Of a stretch of 64,000 nt of DNA, positions 10,343 through 19,171 are shown in pieces. The notes beneath the pieces are model-generated. The model was not told the DNA's origin. It did no database searches and saw only the letters and a list, made by a program, of their open reading frames with translations. The position numbers and the translations under genes were made by a program. Location: assembly GCF_902498065.1 (NCBI RefSeq), contig NZ_CABVIR010000001.1, forward strand, positions 558,001-622,000. The letters are read 5' to 3'. The stretch comes from Pseudomonas fluorescens. Its GTDB lineage: Bacteria > Pseudomonadota > Gammaproteobacteria > Pseudomonadales > Pseudomonadaceae. Positions within the stretch are counted from its first letter, which is position 1, and every line of letters begins with the position of its first letter.

Positions 10343-12177
10343 ACGCCGATCTGATTTTGTTCAATGGCCAATTTCATACCGTTGACCGTGAAAACCCGCG
10401 CGCCAGCGCCGTAGCCATCAGCGATGGTCGCTTTGTTGCGGTCGGCACCGATGCCCAAGCCATGGCCCTGCGCGGCTCAGGCACACAGGTCATCGACCTC
10501 AAGGGCCGCTGCGTCATCCCCGGCCTCAACGACTCGCACTTGCACCTGATTCGTGGCGGCTTGAACTACAACCTCGAACTGCGTTGGGAAGGTGTGCCGT
10601 CAGTGGTCGATGCCTTGCGCATGCTCAAGGATCAGGCCGACCGCACGCCGACGCCACAATGGGTGCGGGTGGTCGGTGGCTGGAACGAATTCCAGTTCGC
10701 CGAAAAGCGCATGCCGACCCTCGAAGAGCTCAACCAGGCCGCGCCCGATACCCCGGTGTTCGTGTTGCACTTGTACGACCGTGCCTTGCTCAACCGCGCT
10801 GCGTTACGCGTGGCCGGTTACACCCGTAACACGCCGAACCCGCCGGGAGGCGAGATCGTGCGCGACAGCAACGGCGAGCCGACCGGCATGCTGGTGGCGC
10901 GTCCTAACGCAATGATTCTGTACTCGACGCTGGCCAAGGGGCCGAAGTTGCCGCTGGAATACCAGGTCAACTCGACTCGCCAATTCATGCGCGAACTCAA
11001 CCGTCTCGGCCTCACCAGTGCCATCGATGCCGGTGGCGGTTTCCAGAATTATCCGGACGATTACCAAGTGATCGAGCAGTTGGCCAAGGACCAGCAACTG
11101 ACCATCCGCATTGCCTACAACCTCTTCACGCAGAAGCCGAAAGAAGAGCTGACCGATTTCAAGAACTGGACCAGCAGCGTGACCCTGCATCAGGGCGACG
11201 ATTTCCTGCGACACAACGGTGCCGGGGAAATGCTGGTGTTCTCGGCGGCGGATTTCGAGGACTTCCTCGAGCCGCGTCCGGACCTGCCGCAAACCATGGA
11301 AGACGAGTTGGAGCCGGTGGTCCGCCACCTGGTCGAGCAGCGTTGGCCGTTCCGTTTGCACGCCACGTACAACGAATCCATCAGCCGCATGCTCGACGTC
11401 TTCGAGAAGGTCAACCGCGACATTCCGTTCAACGGTTTGCCGTGGTTTTTCGATCACGCCGAAACCATCACCCCGCAGAACATCGAGCGGGTGAGGGCGC
11501 TGGGCGGTGGTATCGCGATCCAGGACCGCATGGCGTTCCAGGGTGAGTATTTCGTCGAGCGTTACGGCGCCAAGGCGGCCGAAGCGACGCCGCCGATCAA
11601 GCGCATGTTGGCCGAAGGCGTACCGGTCGGTGCCGGCACCGACGCGACGCGGGTGTCCAGCTACAACCCATGGACCTCGTTGTACTGGATGGTCAGCGGC
11701 CGCACCGTCGGCGGCCTGGAGCTGCACGCCGAGGGCCTGTCCCGGCAGACCGCGCTGGAACTGTTCACCCACGGCAGCGCCTGGTTCTCTTCTGAACAGG
11801 GCAAGAAAGGCATGATCAAGGTCGGCCAACTGGCAGACGTCGCGGCCCTGAACGCGGACTTTTTCAGCGTCGACGAAGAAGCGATCAAGTGGATCGAATC
11901 GGTGTTGACCGTGGTCGGCGGCAAGGTGGTGTACGCCGCCGGTGATTTTGAAAAGCTCGGCCCTGCCAGCGTGCCGGTGCTGCCGGACTGGTCGCCGGTG
12001 GTGAAGGTGCCGGGGCACTGGCGTCCGACCTCGCCGATGCAGGCACAGGTTCACCATTGCAGCGGACCGTGCGGCGTGCATTCCCACAGTCATGAAAAGG
12101 CGCGTTTGTCGAACGCGCCGGTCAGCGATTTCGCCGGCTTCTGGGGCGCCTTTGGCTGCTCGTGCTTCGCGTTCTGA
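10339..12177 (+). CDS. Metal-dependent amidohydrolase, YtcJ/NfdA type
   Basis: 612 residues from ATG 10339 (AAGGAAA upstream, ATGA overlap with the previous gene). It has the amidohydrolase-3 layout: DLKGRCVIPGLNDSHLHLIRGG supplies the first metal site, HATYNES and DHAETI later histidines, and VGAGTDATRVSSYNPW the late Asp. Such enzymes hydrolyse amides such as N-substituted formamides. The C-terminus is odd: the last 45 residues are His- and Cys-rich (HHCSGPCGVHSHSHEK, and GCSC near the end), suggesting an added metal-binding tail. No signal peptide is seen. Confidence 0.85.
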   Translation: MNADLILFNGQFHTVDRENPRASAVAISDGRFVAVGTDAQAMALRGSGTQVIDLKGRCVIPGLNDSHLHLIRGGLNYNLELRWEGVPSVVDALRMLKDQADRTPTPQWVRVVGGWNEFQFAEKRMPTLEELNQAAPDTPVFVLHLYDRALLNRAALRVAGYTRNTPNPPGGEIVRDSNGEPTGMLVARPNAMILYSTLAKGPKLPLEYQVNSTRQFMRELNRLGLTSAIDAGGGFQNYPDDYQVIEQLAKDQQLTIRIAYNLFTQKPKEELTDFKNWTSSVTLHQGDDFLRHNGAGEMLVFSAADFEDFLEPRPDLPQTMEDELEPVVRHLVEQRWPFRLHATYNESISRMLDVFEKVNRDIPFNGLPWFFDHAETITPQNIERVRALGGGIAIQDRMAFQGEYFVERYGAKAAEATPPIKRMLAEGVPVGAGTDATRVSSYNPWTSLYWMVSGRTVGGLELHAEGLSRQTALELFTHGSAWFSSEQGKKGMIKVGQLADVAALNADFFSVDEEAIKWIESVLTVVGGKVVYAAGDFEKLGPASVPVLPDWSPVVKVPGHWRPTSPMQAQVHHCSGPCGVHSHSHEKARLSNAPVSDFAGFWGAFGCSCFAF

Positions 12178-12245
12178 CGATCTCAAAAAGCGCCGATGCA
12201 CAGCGTCGGCGCCCTATGTAACACCCATCCATCGAGGAGATTCAC

Positions 12246-12872
12246 ATGAGCAACGTTCCGTACAAACGCCTGAATAAAGACGATGCGGTTGTCCTGTTGG
12301 TCGACCATCAGACCGGTCTGATCTCGCTGGTTCAGGATTTCTCGCCGAACGAATTCAAGAACAACGTGCTGGCCCTGGGTGACGTGGCCAAGTTCTTCAA
12401 ACTGCCGACCATCCTCACCACCAGCTTCGAAAACGGCCCGAACGGCCCGATGGTTCCGGAATTGAAAGAGCAGTTCCCGGACGCGCCGTACATCCCGCGT
12501 CCAGGCCAGATCAACGCCTGGGACAACGAAGATTTCGTCAAGGCCGTCAAGGCTACTGGCCGCAAGCAACTGATCATCGCCGGTGTGGTGACTGACGTGT
12601 GCGTGACTTTCCCGACGCTGTCAGCGCTGGCCGAAGGGTTTGAAGTGTTTGTGGTGACCGACGCTTCGGGCACCTTCAACGAAACCGTGCAACAAGCCGC
12701 GTGGGCGCGCATGGCGGCGGCCGGTGCTCAATTGGTCAATTGGTTCTCGGTGGCGTGCGAGCTGCAGGGCGACTGGCGCAACGACATGGAAGGCCTGGCG
12801 AACCTGCTGTCGCCGCGCATTCCCAACTACCGCAACCTGATGAACAGCTACTCGGTGCTGACCTCGAAGTAA
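12246..12872 (+). CDS. ycaC: YcaC-like cysteine hydrolase
   Basis: A 208-residue isochorismatase-fold hydrolase of the YcaC subgroup. Asp20 (VVLLVDHQTG) and Cys119 (VVTDVCVTFPT) are the visible catalytic residues. The DHQTGLISLVQDFSPNEFK start and the INAWDNEDFVKAVKATGRKQ stretch are typical. The E. coli and P. aeruginosa homologues form octamers whose physiological substrate is unknown. It lies 68 bp after the amidohydrolase, with a GAGGAG site, and may be co-transcribed with it. Confidence 0.88.
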   Translation: MSNVPYKRLNKDDAVVLLVDHQTGLISLVQDFSPNEFKNNVLALGDVAKFFKLPTILTTSFENGPNGPMVPELKEQFPDAPYIPRPGQINAWDNEDFVKAVKATGRKQLIIAGVVTDVCVTFPTLSALAEGFEVFVVTDASGTFNETVQQAAWARMAAAGAQLVNWFSVACELQGDWRNDMEGLANLLSPRIPNYRNLMNSYSVLTSK

Positions 12873-12894
12873 CTCCATTCGGTCTCAACGCTTT

Positions 12895-12990
12895 CCCTGT
12901 GGGAGCAAGCTTGCTCGCGATAGCGGCGGATCAGCCAGCATCTCTGTTGGATCTGCTACCGCCGTCGCGAGCAAGCTCGCTCCCACAGGG
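12895..12990. repeat. REP doublet between convergent genes
   Basis: CCCTGTGGGAGCAAGC with TTGCTCGCGA at 12895-12920 is repeated in inverse at 12966-12990. It sits exactly between the convergent ycaC and mechanosensitive-channel genes and can fold into a long hairpin. Confidence 0.85.
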
Positions 12991-12995
12991 TTTAC

Positions 12996-14423
12996 TCACC
13001 GCTTCTGCAACCACCCCAAAAAACCACCTTTCTTGACCGGCACCGGTTTGGCCAGCAACGCCAACCGACTGTTCTGCTGCCGCACCGCCTGCAACTTGTT
13101 CAACGCCCGACTCACTTCAACCCGCTGTTCCATGCAGCTGCGGGTCAGGGATTTGTCGATCCGGTAGATGATGCACGAGGTCAACGCAGTGAATGTCGCC
13201 TGCGACGGCGTGTCGGTGAGGATGCTCTGTTCACCCATGACTTCGCTCGGCCCCATGCGTCCGGCTTCGGTTTGCCCGGCGCCGTCCGGCACTGTCGCGC
13301 TGACCACACCCGTGGCGATGACCATCAGGCTGTCCGGTACTTCACCCAGTTCCAGCACCACCTGACCGGCCGCGTACTGTTGCGCAACCATCGATTGGGC
13401 CATCTGATCGCGTTCCTCTTCACTCAAGGAACGGAAAATTTTCACCTCATCCAGCAACGCCCTTGCACGGGTAGTCGGCTCAATCACGCCGTCGAGCTGA
13501 CGGGAAATTCCCGCGGCTTCGAGGTGCCTGTGGGCCAGGTCGAACAGCTGATTGCGCACTTCACTTTTCTTGCCCAGCTCAGCGATAAACCCGCTGGCGA
13601 CGTACTCGGACATGCTTTCGCCAGCCTCTTTCAGCACCGCTTTCGGCGCCGGGTTGAGCAGCAGACTGCTGCTGCCCTGCAGCGTGCGGTCCAGTGCATC
13701 CAGCACCCGACGCGGGCGAATGTGGTTGGGCACCTGGATGCTGATCGACACGCCATGCATGTTGGTCGGCCGGCTCAGGTTGACGATCTTTGCTTTGGCC
13801 GCCACCGAGTTCGGCACCACCGCGGTACTGCCCGCGCTGGTCAACAGGTGCGTCGCACGCCAGTCGATGTCGATCACCTTGCCCTCGACGCCGTCGATCA
13901 TGATCCAGTCATCCACCTGATACGGCTTGGTGGTGTTGAGCACGATCCCGGAAAACACATCGCTCAAGGTGCTCTGCAACGCCAGGCCGACAACGATTGC
14001 CACCACCCCGGACGTTGCCAGCAACCCTTTCACCGGCAGTTCCAGCACATAACCGGCAGCCGCAACGATGGCGATCAGAAACACCAGCGCGCCGATGACG
14101 TCCTGCAGCAACCGACCGCTGTGCCCGATGCGCCGCATCAGTACCAGACCGATGACTTCGGTGAGCACTCGCGCCGCGTACAACCACCAGAGAATCCCCA
14201 GCGCCGTGGCACCCAGTTGTGCCACGCGGTCCTCGGCGAACAGCGGCGCCTGCAACGGGCTGACGCCGGCGTTGATGATGAGCGCGCTGAACATCAGGAA
14301 CAACGCCAGGCGCACACCGACCCGCGTGACGCGATGCTTGAACGGCGCGAGGTGCCAGAGCACGGCGTCGATCACCAGCAGCAGGGCACTCCAGGACAGC
14401 AGATGAGCGTAGATGAGGGACAT
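12996..14423 (-). CDS. MscS-type mechanosensitive channel with cyclic-nucleotide-binding domain
   Basis: 475 residues from MSLIYAHLL (ATG at 14423, CCGGAG upstream). Four to five N-terminal membrane helices are followed by the pore helix region GLLATSGVVAIVVGLALQST and the MscS beta domain (VDDWIMIDGVEGKVIDIDWR, VVPNSVAAKAKIVNLS). From about residue 340 there is a cNMP-binding fold (FRSLSEEERDQMAQSM, GQVVLELGEVPDSLMVIATG, GPSEVMGEQSIL). This matches cyclic-nucleotide-gated MscS-like channels; the effector is not shown by sequence. It releases solutes or carries ions across the inner membrane on membrane tension. Confidence 0.88.
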   Translation of the reverse strand: MSLIYAHLLSWSALLLVIDAVLWHLAPFKHRVTRVGVRLALFLMFSALIINAGVSPLQAPLFAEDRVAQLGATALGILWWLYAARVLTEVIGLVLMRRIGHSGRLLQDVIGALVFLIAIVAAAGYVLELPVKGLLATSGVVAIVVGLALQSTLSDVFSGIVLNTTKPYQVDDWIMIDGVEGKVIDIDWRATHLLTSAGSTAVVPNSVAAKAKIVNLSRPTNMHGVSISIQVPNHIRPRRVLDALDRTLQGSSSLLLNPAPKAVLKEAGESMSEYVASGFIAELGKKSEVRNQLFDLAHRHLEAAGISRQLDGVIEPTTRARALLDEVKIFRSLSEEERDQMAQSMVAQQYAAGQVVLELGEVPDSLMVIATGVVSATVPDGAGQTEAGRMGPSEVMGEQSILTDTPSQATFTALTSCIIYRIDKSLTRSCMEQRVEVSRALNKLQAVRQQNSRLALLAKPVPVKKGGFLGWLQKR

Positions 14424-14483
14424 GTGGGGGAGCTCCGGAAGAATGTTTTTGCAGGCGCCCGCAGCAAGCCTGGCTCCTACAGA

Positions 14484-14516
14484 AAAAGCCCCTCGCACGA
14501 TGACCGTGGGAGGGGC
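14484..14516 (-). terminator. Intrinsic terminator of the esterase gene
   Basis: On the minus strand GCCCCTC pairs with GAGGGGC around a 15-base loop and is followed by TTTTT, just past the esterase stop codon. Confidence 0.75.
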
Positions 14517-14524
14517 GAAGGGGC

Positions 14525-15544
14525 TCAGTTCAGATGAGTCTTGAGTTCCAGTGCTGCCTGACGCACCGCCGCTTTCACTTCCGGAATCTGGCTCAGGGGA
14601 TTGAGCAAGCCGAAGTCGTGAATCATCCCGTTGTAGCGCACTGCCGTGACCGGTACCCCGGCGGCATCGAGGTGGCGGGCATAGGCTTCGCCTTCGTCAC
14701 GCAACACGTCGAACTCGGCGGTCTGCACCAGCGCTGCCGGCAAGCCTTTGAGCTGTTCGGCGCTGGCCTGCAACGGTGAAGCGTGGATCTGCGCACGCTC
14801 AGCCTGGTCGGTGGTGTAGTTGTCCCAGAACCAGTTCATCATGCCTTTGGTGAGGAAGTGGCCCTCGGCAAATTGCTGGTACGAGCCGGTTTCGAACTGT
14901 GCGTTGGTCACCGGCCACATCAGCAGCTGGAAGCGCAGCGCCGGGGTTTTCTGTTCCTTGGCCATCAACGCGACGACCGCCGCCATGTTGCCGCCGACGC
15001 TGTTGCCGGCCACGGCGAGGCGCTTGCCATCGACGCCGATGTCCTTGCCATGTTCGGCTACCCAACGGGTCGCGGCGTAGGCCTGATTGATCGCGGTCGG
15101 GTAGTGCGCTTCAGGTGACGGCGTGTAATCGACATACACTGCGACGGCACCGGAGCCGACCACCAGGTCATGAATCAAGCGTTGGTGAGTCGGGTAATCG
15201 CCCAGCACCCAGCCGCCACCGTGGAAGAACATGAACACCGGCAACTCACCTTTGACCTTGGCCGGTCGTACGATTTTCAGGTTGATGGTTTGACCATCGA
15301 CCTTGATCGCACGATCGCTGACGTCCACACCCGACAGATCTACCTTCACCGAGTTTTGCGCACCGGTCAGCACCGCACGGGCGTCTTTCGGGCTCAGTTG
15401 CTCGAGCGGCTTGCCACCACCGGCGGCAAGGGCTTCGAGGAAGGCCTGGGTGTTGTGTTCAACGCCTGGGCTGCCAGCAGCAAATGCGTTGCCGACGGCG
15501 AGGGCGAGGAGGGAAGCGGTCAGGGTTTTCTTGACGATGTTCAT
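14525..15544 (-). CDS. Exported alpha/beta-hydrolase, HSL-type esterase
   Basis: 339 residues with a clear signal peptide (MNIVKKTLTASLLALAVGNA then FAA). The hormone-sensitive-lipase pattern is present: HGGGW at 108-112 forms the oxyanion hole, and GNSVGG at 180-185 carries the nucleophile Ser182, a variant of the usual GDSAGG. Asp and His of the triad are expected in EFDVLRDEGEAYA and MIHDFGLL. It should hydrolyse short acyl esters in the periplasm. It is divergent from the LysR gene at 15705, a common regulator-target arrangement. Confidence 0.88.
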   Translation of the reverse strand: MNIVKKTLTASLLALAVGNAFAAGSPGVEHNTQAFLEALAAGGGKPLEQLSPKDARAVLTGAQNSVKVDLSGVDVSDRAIKVDGQTINLKIVRPAKVKGELPVFMFFHGGGWVLGDYPTHQRLIHDLVVGSGAVAVYVDYTPSPEAHYPTAINQAYAATRWVAEHGKDIGVDGKRLAVAGNSVGGNMAAVVALMAKEQKTPALRFQLLMWPVTNAQFETGSYQQFAEGHFLTKGMMNWFWDNYTTDQAERAQIHASPLQASAEQLKGLPAALVQTAEFDVLRDEGEAYARHLDAAGVPVTAVRYNGMIHDFGLLNPLSQIPEVKAAVRQAALELKTHLN

Positions 15545-15704
15545 GGGGAAATCCTTTTTAGTTAATGAGTTGTTGATTACCTGAGGGGCAGGTTGCTGCT
15601 GCGCTGGGGTTCAGGCCTCAGCAACACCGTGGACACAGATTAATAGGGTGCCAGATAAGGAAAAAGCGGCTATAAAGCGTTTAACTGTCAACCGGAAAGC
15701 GACA

Positions 15705-16601
15705 ATGAACCCGTTCGAAGACATGCGTATTTTTTGCCAGGTCATGGACTCCGGCAGCTTCACCTCGGCCGCCGATCAACTGGGCCTGTCCAAGCAGTTC
15801 GTCAGCCGTCGCCTGATGCAACTTGAAGAACGTTTGGGCGTGCGTTTGCTCAACCGCTCCACGCGGCGCCTGGACGTCACGCCACTGGGCCAGAGTTATT
15901 ACGAGTCGGCGTTGCGGCTGCTCAGCAAAGTCGAGCAGGTGGAGCAGGGCATCGCCGGCCAGACCACCGAGCCGCGCGGCACCATTCGCGTGAGCGCGCC
16001 GTTATCGTTTGCGCTGGCGCATCTCGGTTGCCTGCTGCCGGTGTTCTTGCAGCGTTATCGCGAGGTCACGGTGGAAGTGGATTTGAGCGACCGCCCGGTG
16101 GATCTGCTCAGCGAGGGTTACGACCTGGCGTTGCGCATCGGCGTACTGGAAGACTCGACGCTGATCGCCCGCCGCATCGCTTCGATCCAGCGGGTGTACT
16201 GCGCCAGCCCGGCTTACCTGGCCGAGCGCGGAATACCGCGTAAACCCGAGGACCTGCACGCGCACGACTGCCTGCCTTACGGCCACGGTCGTCAGGTGCA
16301 ATGGCGTTTTGAAGGGCAGGGCAAACCACTGGCGGTCAATGTAACCGGGCGGATGCGGGTCAATAATGGTGAGTTGCTCAGGGATGCGGCGGTGGCCGGG
16401 ATGGGGATTACTTACCTGCCGACATTCATTGTCGGGGCCGCGTTGAAGGATGGACGGCTGGTGCCGGTGCTGGATGAGTTTCGCCCGCAGCCGCTGACGT
16501 TGTCGGCGGTGTACCCGCAGCATCGCCAGAGCTCGCGTCCGGTGCAGGCGCTGATCGAGTTTTTGCGCGAGCGGCTGGATCAGGCCGAGGATGGGTTGTA
16601 A
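15705..16601 (+). CDS. LysR-family transcriptional regulator
   Basis: 298 residues from MNPFEDMR; the ATG at 15705 has GGAAAG upstream and gives a family-typical N-terminus. The helix-turn-helix (SGSFTSAADQLGLSKQFVSRR, residues about 17-37) is followed by the LysR linker and an effector-binding domain. The 160-bp gap to the divergent esterase start is the probable binding region, so the esterase is the likely target. The effector is unknown. Confidence 0.9.
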   Translation: MNPFEDMRIFCQVMDSGSFTSAADQLGLSKQFVSRRLMQLEERLGVRLLNRSTRRLDVTPLGQSYYESALRLLSKVEQVEQGIAGQTTEPRGTIRVSAPLSFALAHLGCLLPVFLQRYREVTVEVDLSDRPVDLLSEGYDLALRIGVLEDSTLIARRIASIQRVYCASPAYLAERGIPRKPEDLHAHDCLPYGHGRQVQWRFEGQGKPLAVNVTGRMRVNNGELLRDAAVAGMGITYLPTFIVGAALKDGRLVPVLDEFRPQPLTLSAVYPQHRQSSRPVQALIEFLRERLDQAEDGL

Positions 16602-16612
16602 ATCACTGATTG

Positions 16613-16664
16613 CACACATCCCCTGTGGGAGCCGGGCAAGCCCGGCTCCCACAGGGGATGTGTG
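16613..16664. repeat. Perfect palindrome with 25-bp arms
   Basis: Positions 16613-16637 are the exact reverse complement of 16640-16664, with only AA between. The core CCTGTGGGAGC is that of Pseudomonas REP elements. It lies between convergent genes and would form a very stable hairpin in either RNA, so it probably serves as a bidirectional terminator. Confidence 0.9.
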
Positions 16665-16686
16665 GCGAACCTTTGTTCAATGGTGA

Positions 16687-17178
16687 TCAGGTCCTTTTGT
16701 CATCGCCCGGTTCGCCACCGACGTGCACGCCGTGGTCATCGCCAACTTCACCGGAGCGATGAACGCCGTGGTCATCGCCCATTTCACCGGAACGATGAAC
16801 CCCATGATCGTCCCCCGGTTCTGCGTGATTGCTGTGTCGCCCTGAGTCGGCTGAATGCCCGGAACGCCCCGAGCCATGGTCGTTGCCACTGTGATCGCTG
16901 CCATTACCGCCGTGGCCGCTGCCGCTGCTACCGTGACCACCGCCATCGCCGCCATGACCACTGCCGCTGCCACCGTGACCACCACCATTACCGCCACTGC
17001 CTCCGCCACCACCGCCACCGTGACCACCGCCGCCTCCACCGCTACCACCACCGCCTCCACTCCCTCCATCCTTGGCTTGAGCGCTCGATACACCGGACAG
17101 GCTGTCCGGAATCAATACGGTCGACGCCGACAACACTGCGCCAATCGCTACTGCCAGTAAAAGCTTGTTGATGTGCAT
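16687..17178 (-). CDS. Secreted Gly/His/Asp-rich protein
   Basis: 163 residues. A signal peptide (MHINKLLLAVAIGAVLSAST) precedes a low-complexity Gly/Ser/His/Asn stretch made of GGHGG-like units. The end has three copies of a 12-residue repeat with GDDHGVH. Most of the mature chain is Gly, His, Asp and Ser, which suggests an unfolded, metal-binding extracellular protein; this is inference. It is downstream of gspG and gspF on the same strand, 150 bp after gspF, so it may be a co-expressed substrate or accessory of the secretion system. Confidence 0.7.
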   Translation of the reverse strand: MHINKLLLAVAIGAVLSASTVLIPDSLSGVSSAQAKDGGSGGGGGSGGGGGGHGGGGGGGSGGNGGGHGGSGSGHGGDGGGHGSSGSGHGGNGSDHSGNDHGSGRSGHSADSGRHSNHAEPGDDHGVHRSGEMGDDHGVHRSGEVGDDHGVHVGGEPGDDKRT

Positions 17179-17327
17179 GCCGTTCTCCGTCTTCTTATTC
17201 AGATTTGAACGTTGATAAACACTGCAACGTGCTGCTCGATTCAGTCGGTGAACACCGCTACGTCCTGATTTATTCAGTTGCCACCTCGATGAGCGATGAA
17301 CGGGGCAATTCGACCCTGTTTCAGGGG

Positions 17328-18515
17328 TCAGTGAATGCTCGAGGCCAGTTCGAATATCGGGATGTACATCAGGATCACGATGACCCCGATCAACAGGCCG
17401 ATGAAGGTCATGAGCAAGGGTTCAAACAACCGCACGAACCATTCGATCCAGCGGCTGATTTCTTCGTCATAGAAGTCGGCGCTGCGTTCCATCATCTGCC
17501 CGAGGTTGCCGGACTGCTCGCCGGCACGCAGCAAGCGCAGGGACACCGGGGTGACGAGATGATTGAGCTCCAGCGCCGCCGACAGCGATTGCCCCTCGCG
17601 CACCCGCTCGCAGGCCTGGTCCAGGCGCACACGCGAGGCGACGGTGAGCAGGCCACGGACCATGCCCATGGCGGTGACGAGGGGGATGCCGCCTTGCAGC
17701 AGGATCCCCAGCGAACGATAGAAGCGCGCCAGTTCGTACATGAAGATGCGCTGGTGGACTGCCGGAAGTTTTTCGATCACCCGGTCCACACTCCGGCGAA
17801 AGGCCGGTTGGCGCTGGAGGAAGGCGAGGGCGACGACGATCGCCACCAGGGCGCCGAAGAATTCGCCCTGATGAGCATGCAGGAACATCCCGCTGCTCAT
17901 CAGTACTTGCGACAACCACGGCAGGTTGTTGCCCAGCCCTTCGAACACCAGGCTGAAGCGCGGCACCACGTAACCCATCAAAAACAACACCACGCCACCG
18001 CCCACCACCAGCAACAGCATGGGGTAGATCGAAGCGCTGACGATCTTTTGTCGAACCTCGTCCATGCGTTGGCGATAGCTGACATAGCGACCCAGGGCAT
18101 CGCCCACTGCGCCGGTCTTCTCGCTGGACTGCACCAGTGCCACGTAGAGCGGCGGGAACACTGCCGACAACTGACCCAGTGCCTGGGAGAACGATTTGCC
18201 CTCATACAGCAGGCGCACCAGTTCACTCAAGGTTTTGCGGGCCTGTGGCGCGGTTTCTTTTTCCGCCAGGCTTTCCAGCGCATCGATCAATGGCAGGCCG
18301 GCGTTGAGCAGGGTGGTCAGTTCCTGGCTGAACAGCACCAGGTTGAACGTCTCGCGCTTTTGCAATCGCAATGCCCGCCAATGCCTTTCGGCTTGCAGGC
18401 TAACCACCCGCAGGCCCTTTTCTTCGACGATGCGTCGGGCTTCGCTGTCCCCTTGGGCCTCGACGGTCATCGAGACCACGCCGGTCTTGCCGACGGCCTT
18501 GAGATGAAAACGCAT
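17328..18515 (-). CDS. gspF: Type II secretion inner-membrane platform protein GspF
   Basis: 395 residues with the T2SSF architecture: a short N-terminal domain and two homologous helical domains. The pattern LFSQELTTLLNAGLPLIDALESL is repeated later as YELARFYRSLGILLQGGIPLVTAM, and the last helix is MTFIGLLIGVIVILMYIPIFE. GspF forms the platform that couples the GspE motor to pseudopilus assembly. It lies 12 bp downstream of gspG. No other gspF is seen with the gspE operon at 32.6 kb, so the two clusters probably complete each other. Confidence 0.93.
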   Translation of the reverse strand: MRFHLKAVGKTGVVSMTVEAQGDSEARRIVEEKGLRVVSLQAERHWRALRLQKRETFNLVLFSQELTTLLNAGLPLIDALESLAEKETAPQARKTLSELVRLLYEGKSFSQALGQLSAVFPPLYVALVQSSEKTGAVGDALGRYVSYRQRMDEVRQKIVSASIYPMLLLVVGGGVVLFLMGYVVPRFSLVFEGLGNNLPWLSQVLMSSGMFLHAHQGEFFGALVAIVVALAFLQRQPAFRRSVDRVIEKLPAVHQRIFMYELARFYRSLGILLQGGIPLVTAMGMVRGLLTVASRVRLDQACERVREGQSLSAALELNHLVTPVSLRLLRAGEQSGNLGQMMERSADFYDEEISRWIEWFVRLFEPLLMTFIGLLIGVIVILMYIPIFELASSIH

Positions 18516-18527
18516 GCTCGCCTCCCG

Positions 18528-18977
18528 TCACTGCCAACTGGTGACTTCGGCGTTTTCGCCTTCGCCGCCGGGTTGACCGTCCTTACCCATGGACAGCAGG
18601 TCGTATTCGCCGTTTTCACCAGGGTAGCGGTAGGTGTAATTGCGGCCCCACGGGTCCTGCGGCAATTTTTTCTGCAAGTACGGGCCGGTCCAGCGGGTTT
18701 CGTCGCTGGGCGCGGTGACCAGCGCCTGCAAACCCTGTTCGGTCGACGGGTAGTGGCCGACCTCCAGACGGTACAAATCCAGTGCTTTGCCCAGACCTTC
18801 GATTTGCGCCTTGGCCACCTTCACTTCGGAGCGGCCGAGCTGGGCGAAATATTTCGGCGCGACAATGCCGGCCAACAGCCCCAGCACCACCAGCACCACC
18901 AACAGTTCAAGCAACGTGAACCCGCGCTGAGCTCGCGGTGAGCCGTGACGCGGGGCACTACACAGACGCTGATTCAT
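18528..18977 (-). CDS. gspG: Major pseudopilin GspG
   Basis: 149 residues. An 18-residue basic leader ends in RG, followed by FTLLELLVVLVVLGLLAG, the type IV prepilin cleavage site and hydrophobic helix with Glu5. The body has the GspG signature YRLEVGHYPSTEQGLQALV and QDPWGRNYTYRYPGENGEYDLLSMGKDGQ, including the region of the structural calcium site. It assembles into the periplasmic pseudopilus of a type II secretion system. No prepilin peptidase is present in the window, so processing must rely on PilD elsewhere. Confidence 0.94.
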   Translation of the reverse strand: MNQRLCSAPRHGSPRAQRGFTLLELLVVLVVLGLLAGIVAPKYFAQLGRSEVKVAKAQIEGLGKALDLYRLEVGHYPSTEQGLQALVTAPSDETRWTGPYLQKKLPQDPWGRNYTYRYPGENGEYDLLSMGKDGQPGGEGENAEVTSWQ

Positions 18978-19020
18978 GATGACCTCACACAGTCGGCAGA
19001 AGGGTCGCCTGAAGGCTTAT

Positions 19021-19150
19021 GCAATTGCCATGCTCACCACCTGACTTCCTTGCGAAACCCCTGAATCACGGGCCTCTGCGCTTCCGGCACAGTGCTTGCG
19101 TACGGCTGATTCACTACCGGCCATTGGGGCATTAGCCCCATTTTTCGGGG
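19021..19150 (-). promoter_or_regulatory. Possible sigma-54 promoter and G/C palindromes for gspGF (weak)
   Basis: On the minus strand GAGCATG-GCAA-TTGC (19035-19021) has the right -24/-12 spacing and a good -12 box, but one of the two key -24 guanines is changed. About 108 bp upstream lies CCCCATTTTTCGGGG (19136-19150), overlapping GGGGCATTAGCCCC (19126-19139). These resemble the palindromes found before the other sigma-54 promoters of the island. This is the weakest member of the set. Confidence 0.35.
19085..19099 (+). promoter_or_regulatory. Sigma-54-like promoter before the lytic transglycosylase gene
   Basis: CGGCACA-GTGC-TTGC fits the -24/-12 pattern TGGCAYR-N4-TTGC except at the first base, and ends 72 bp before the ATG at 19172. 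The G/C palindromes lie downstream rather than upstream of it, which is unusual for an activator site. Confidence 0.45.
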
Positions 19151-19171
19151 TCGGTCAGGGGAGACAGAAAA

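Noticed and set aside
13272..14537. Plus-strand open frame of 421 codons opposite the mechanosensitive channel gene
   Set aside because: Codon-bias shadow in high-G+C DNA; the minus-strand product has clear MscS and cyclic-nucleotide-binding motifs.
16679..17100. CRISPR-like appearance of the repetitive G/C stretch
   Set aside because: The short units are in-frame Gly/His codons without spacers; there are no cas genes in the window.
17205..18941. Plus-strand open frame of 578 codons across gspF and gspG
   Set aside because: It is His/Gln-rich antisense translation of two well-supported genes.
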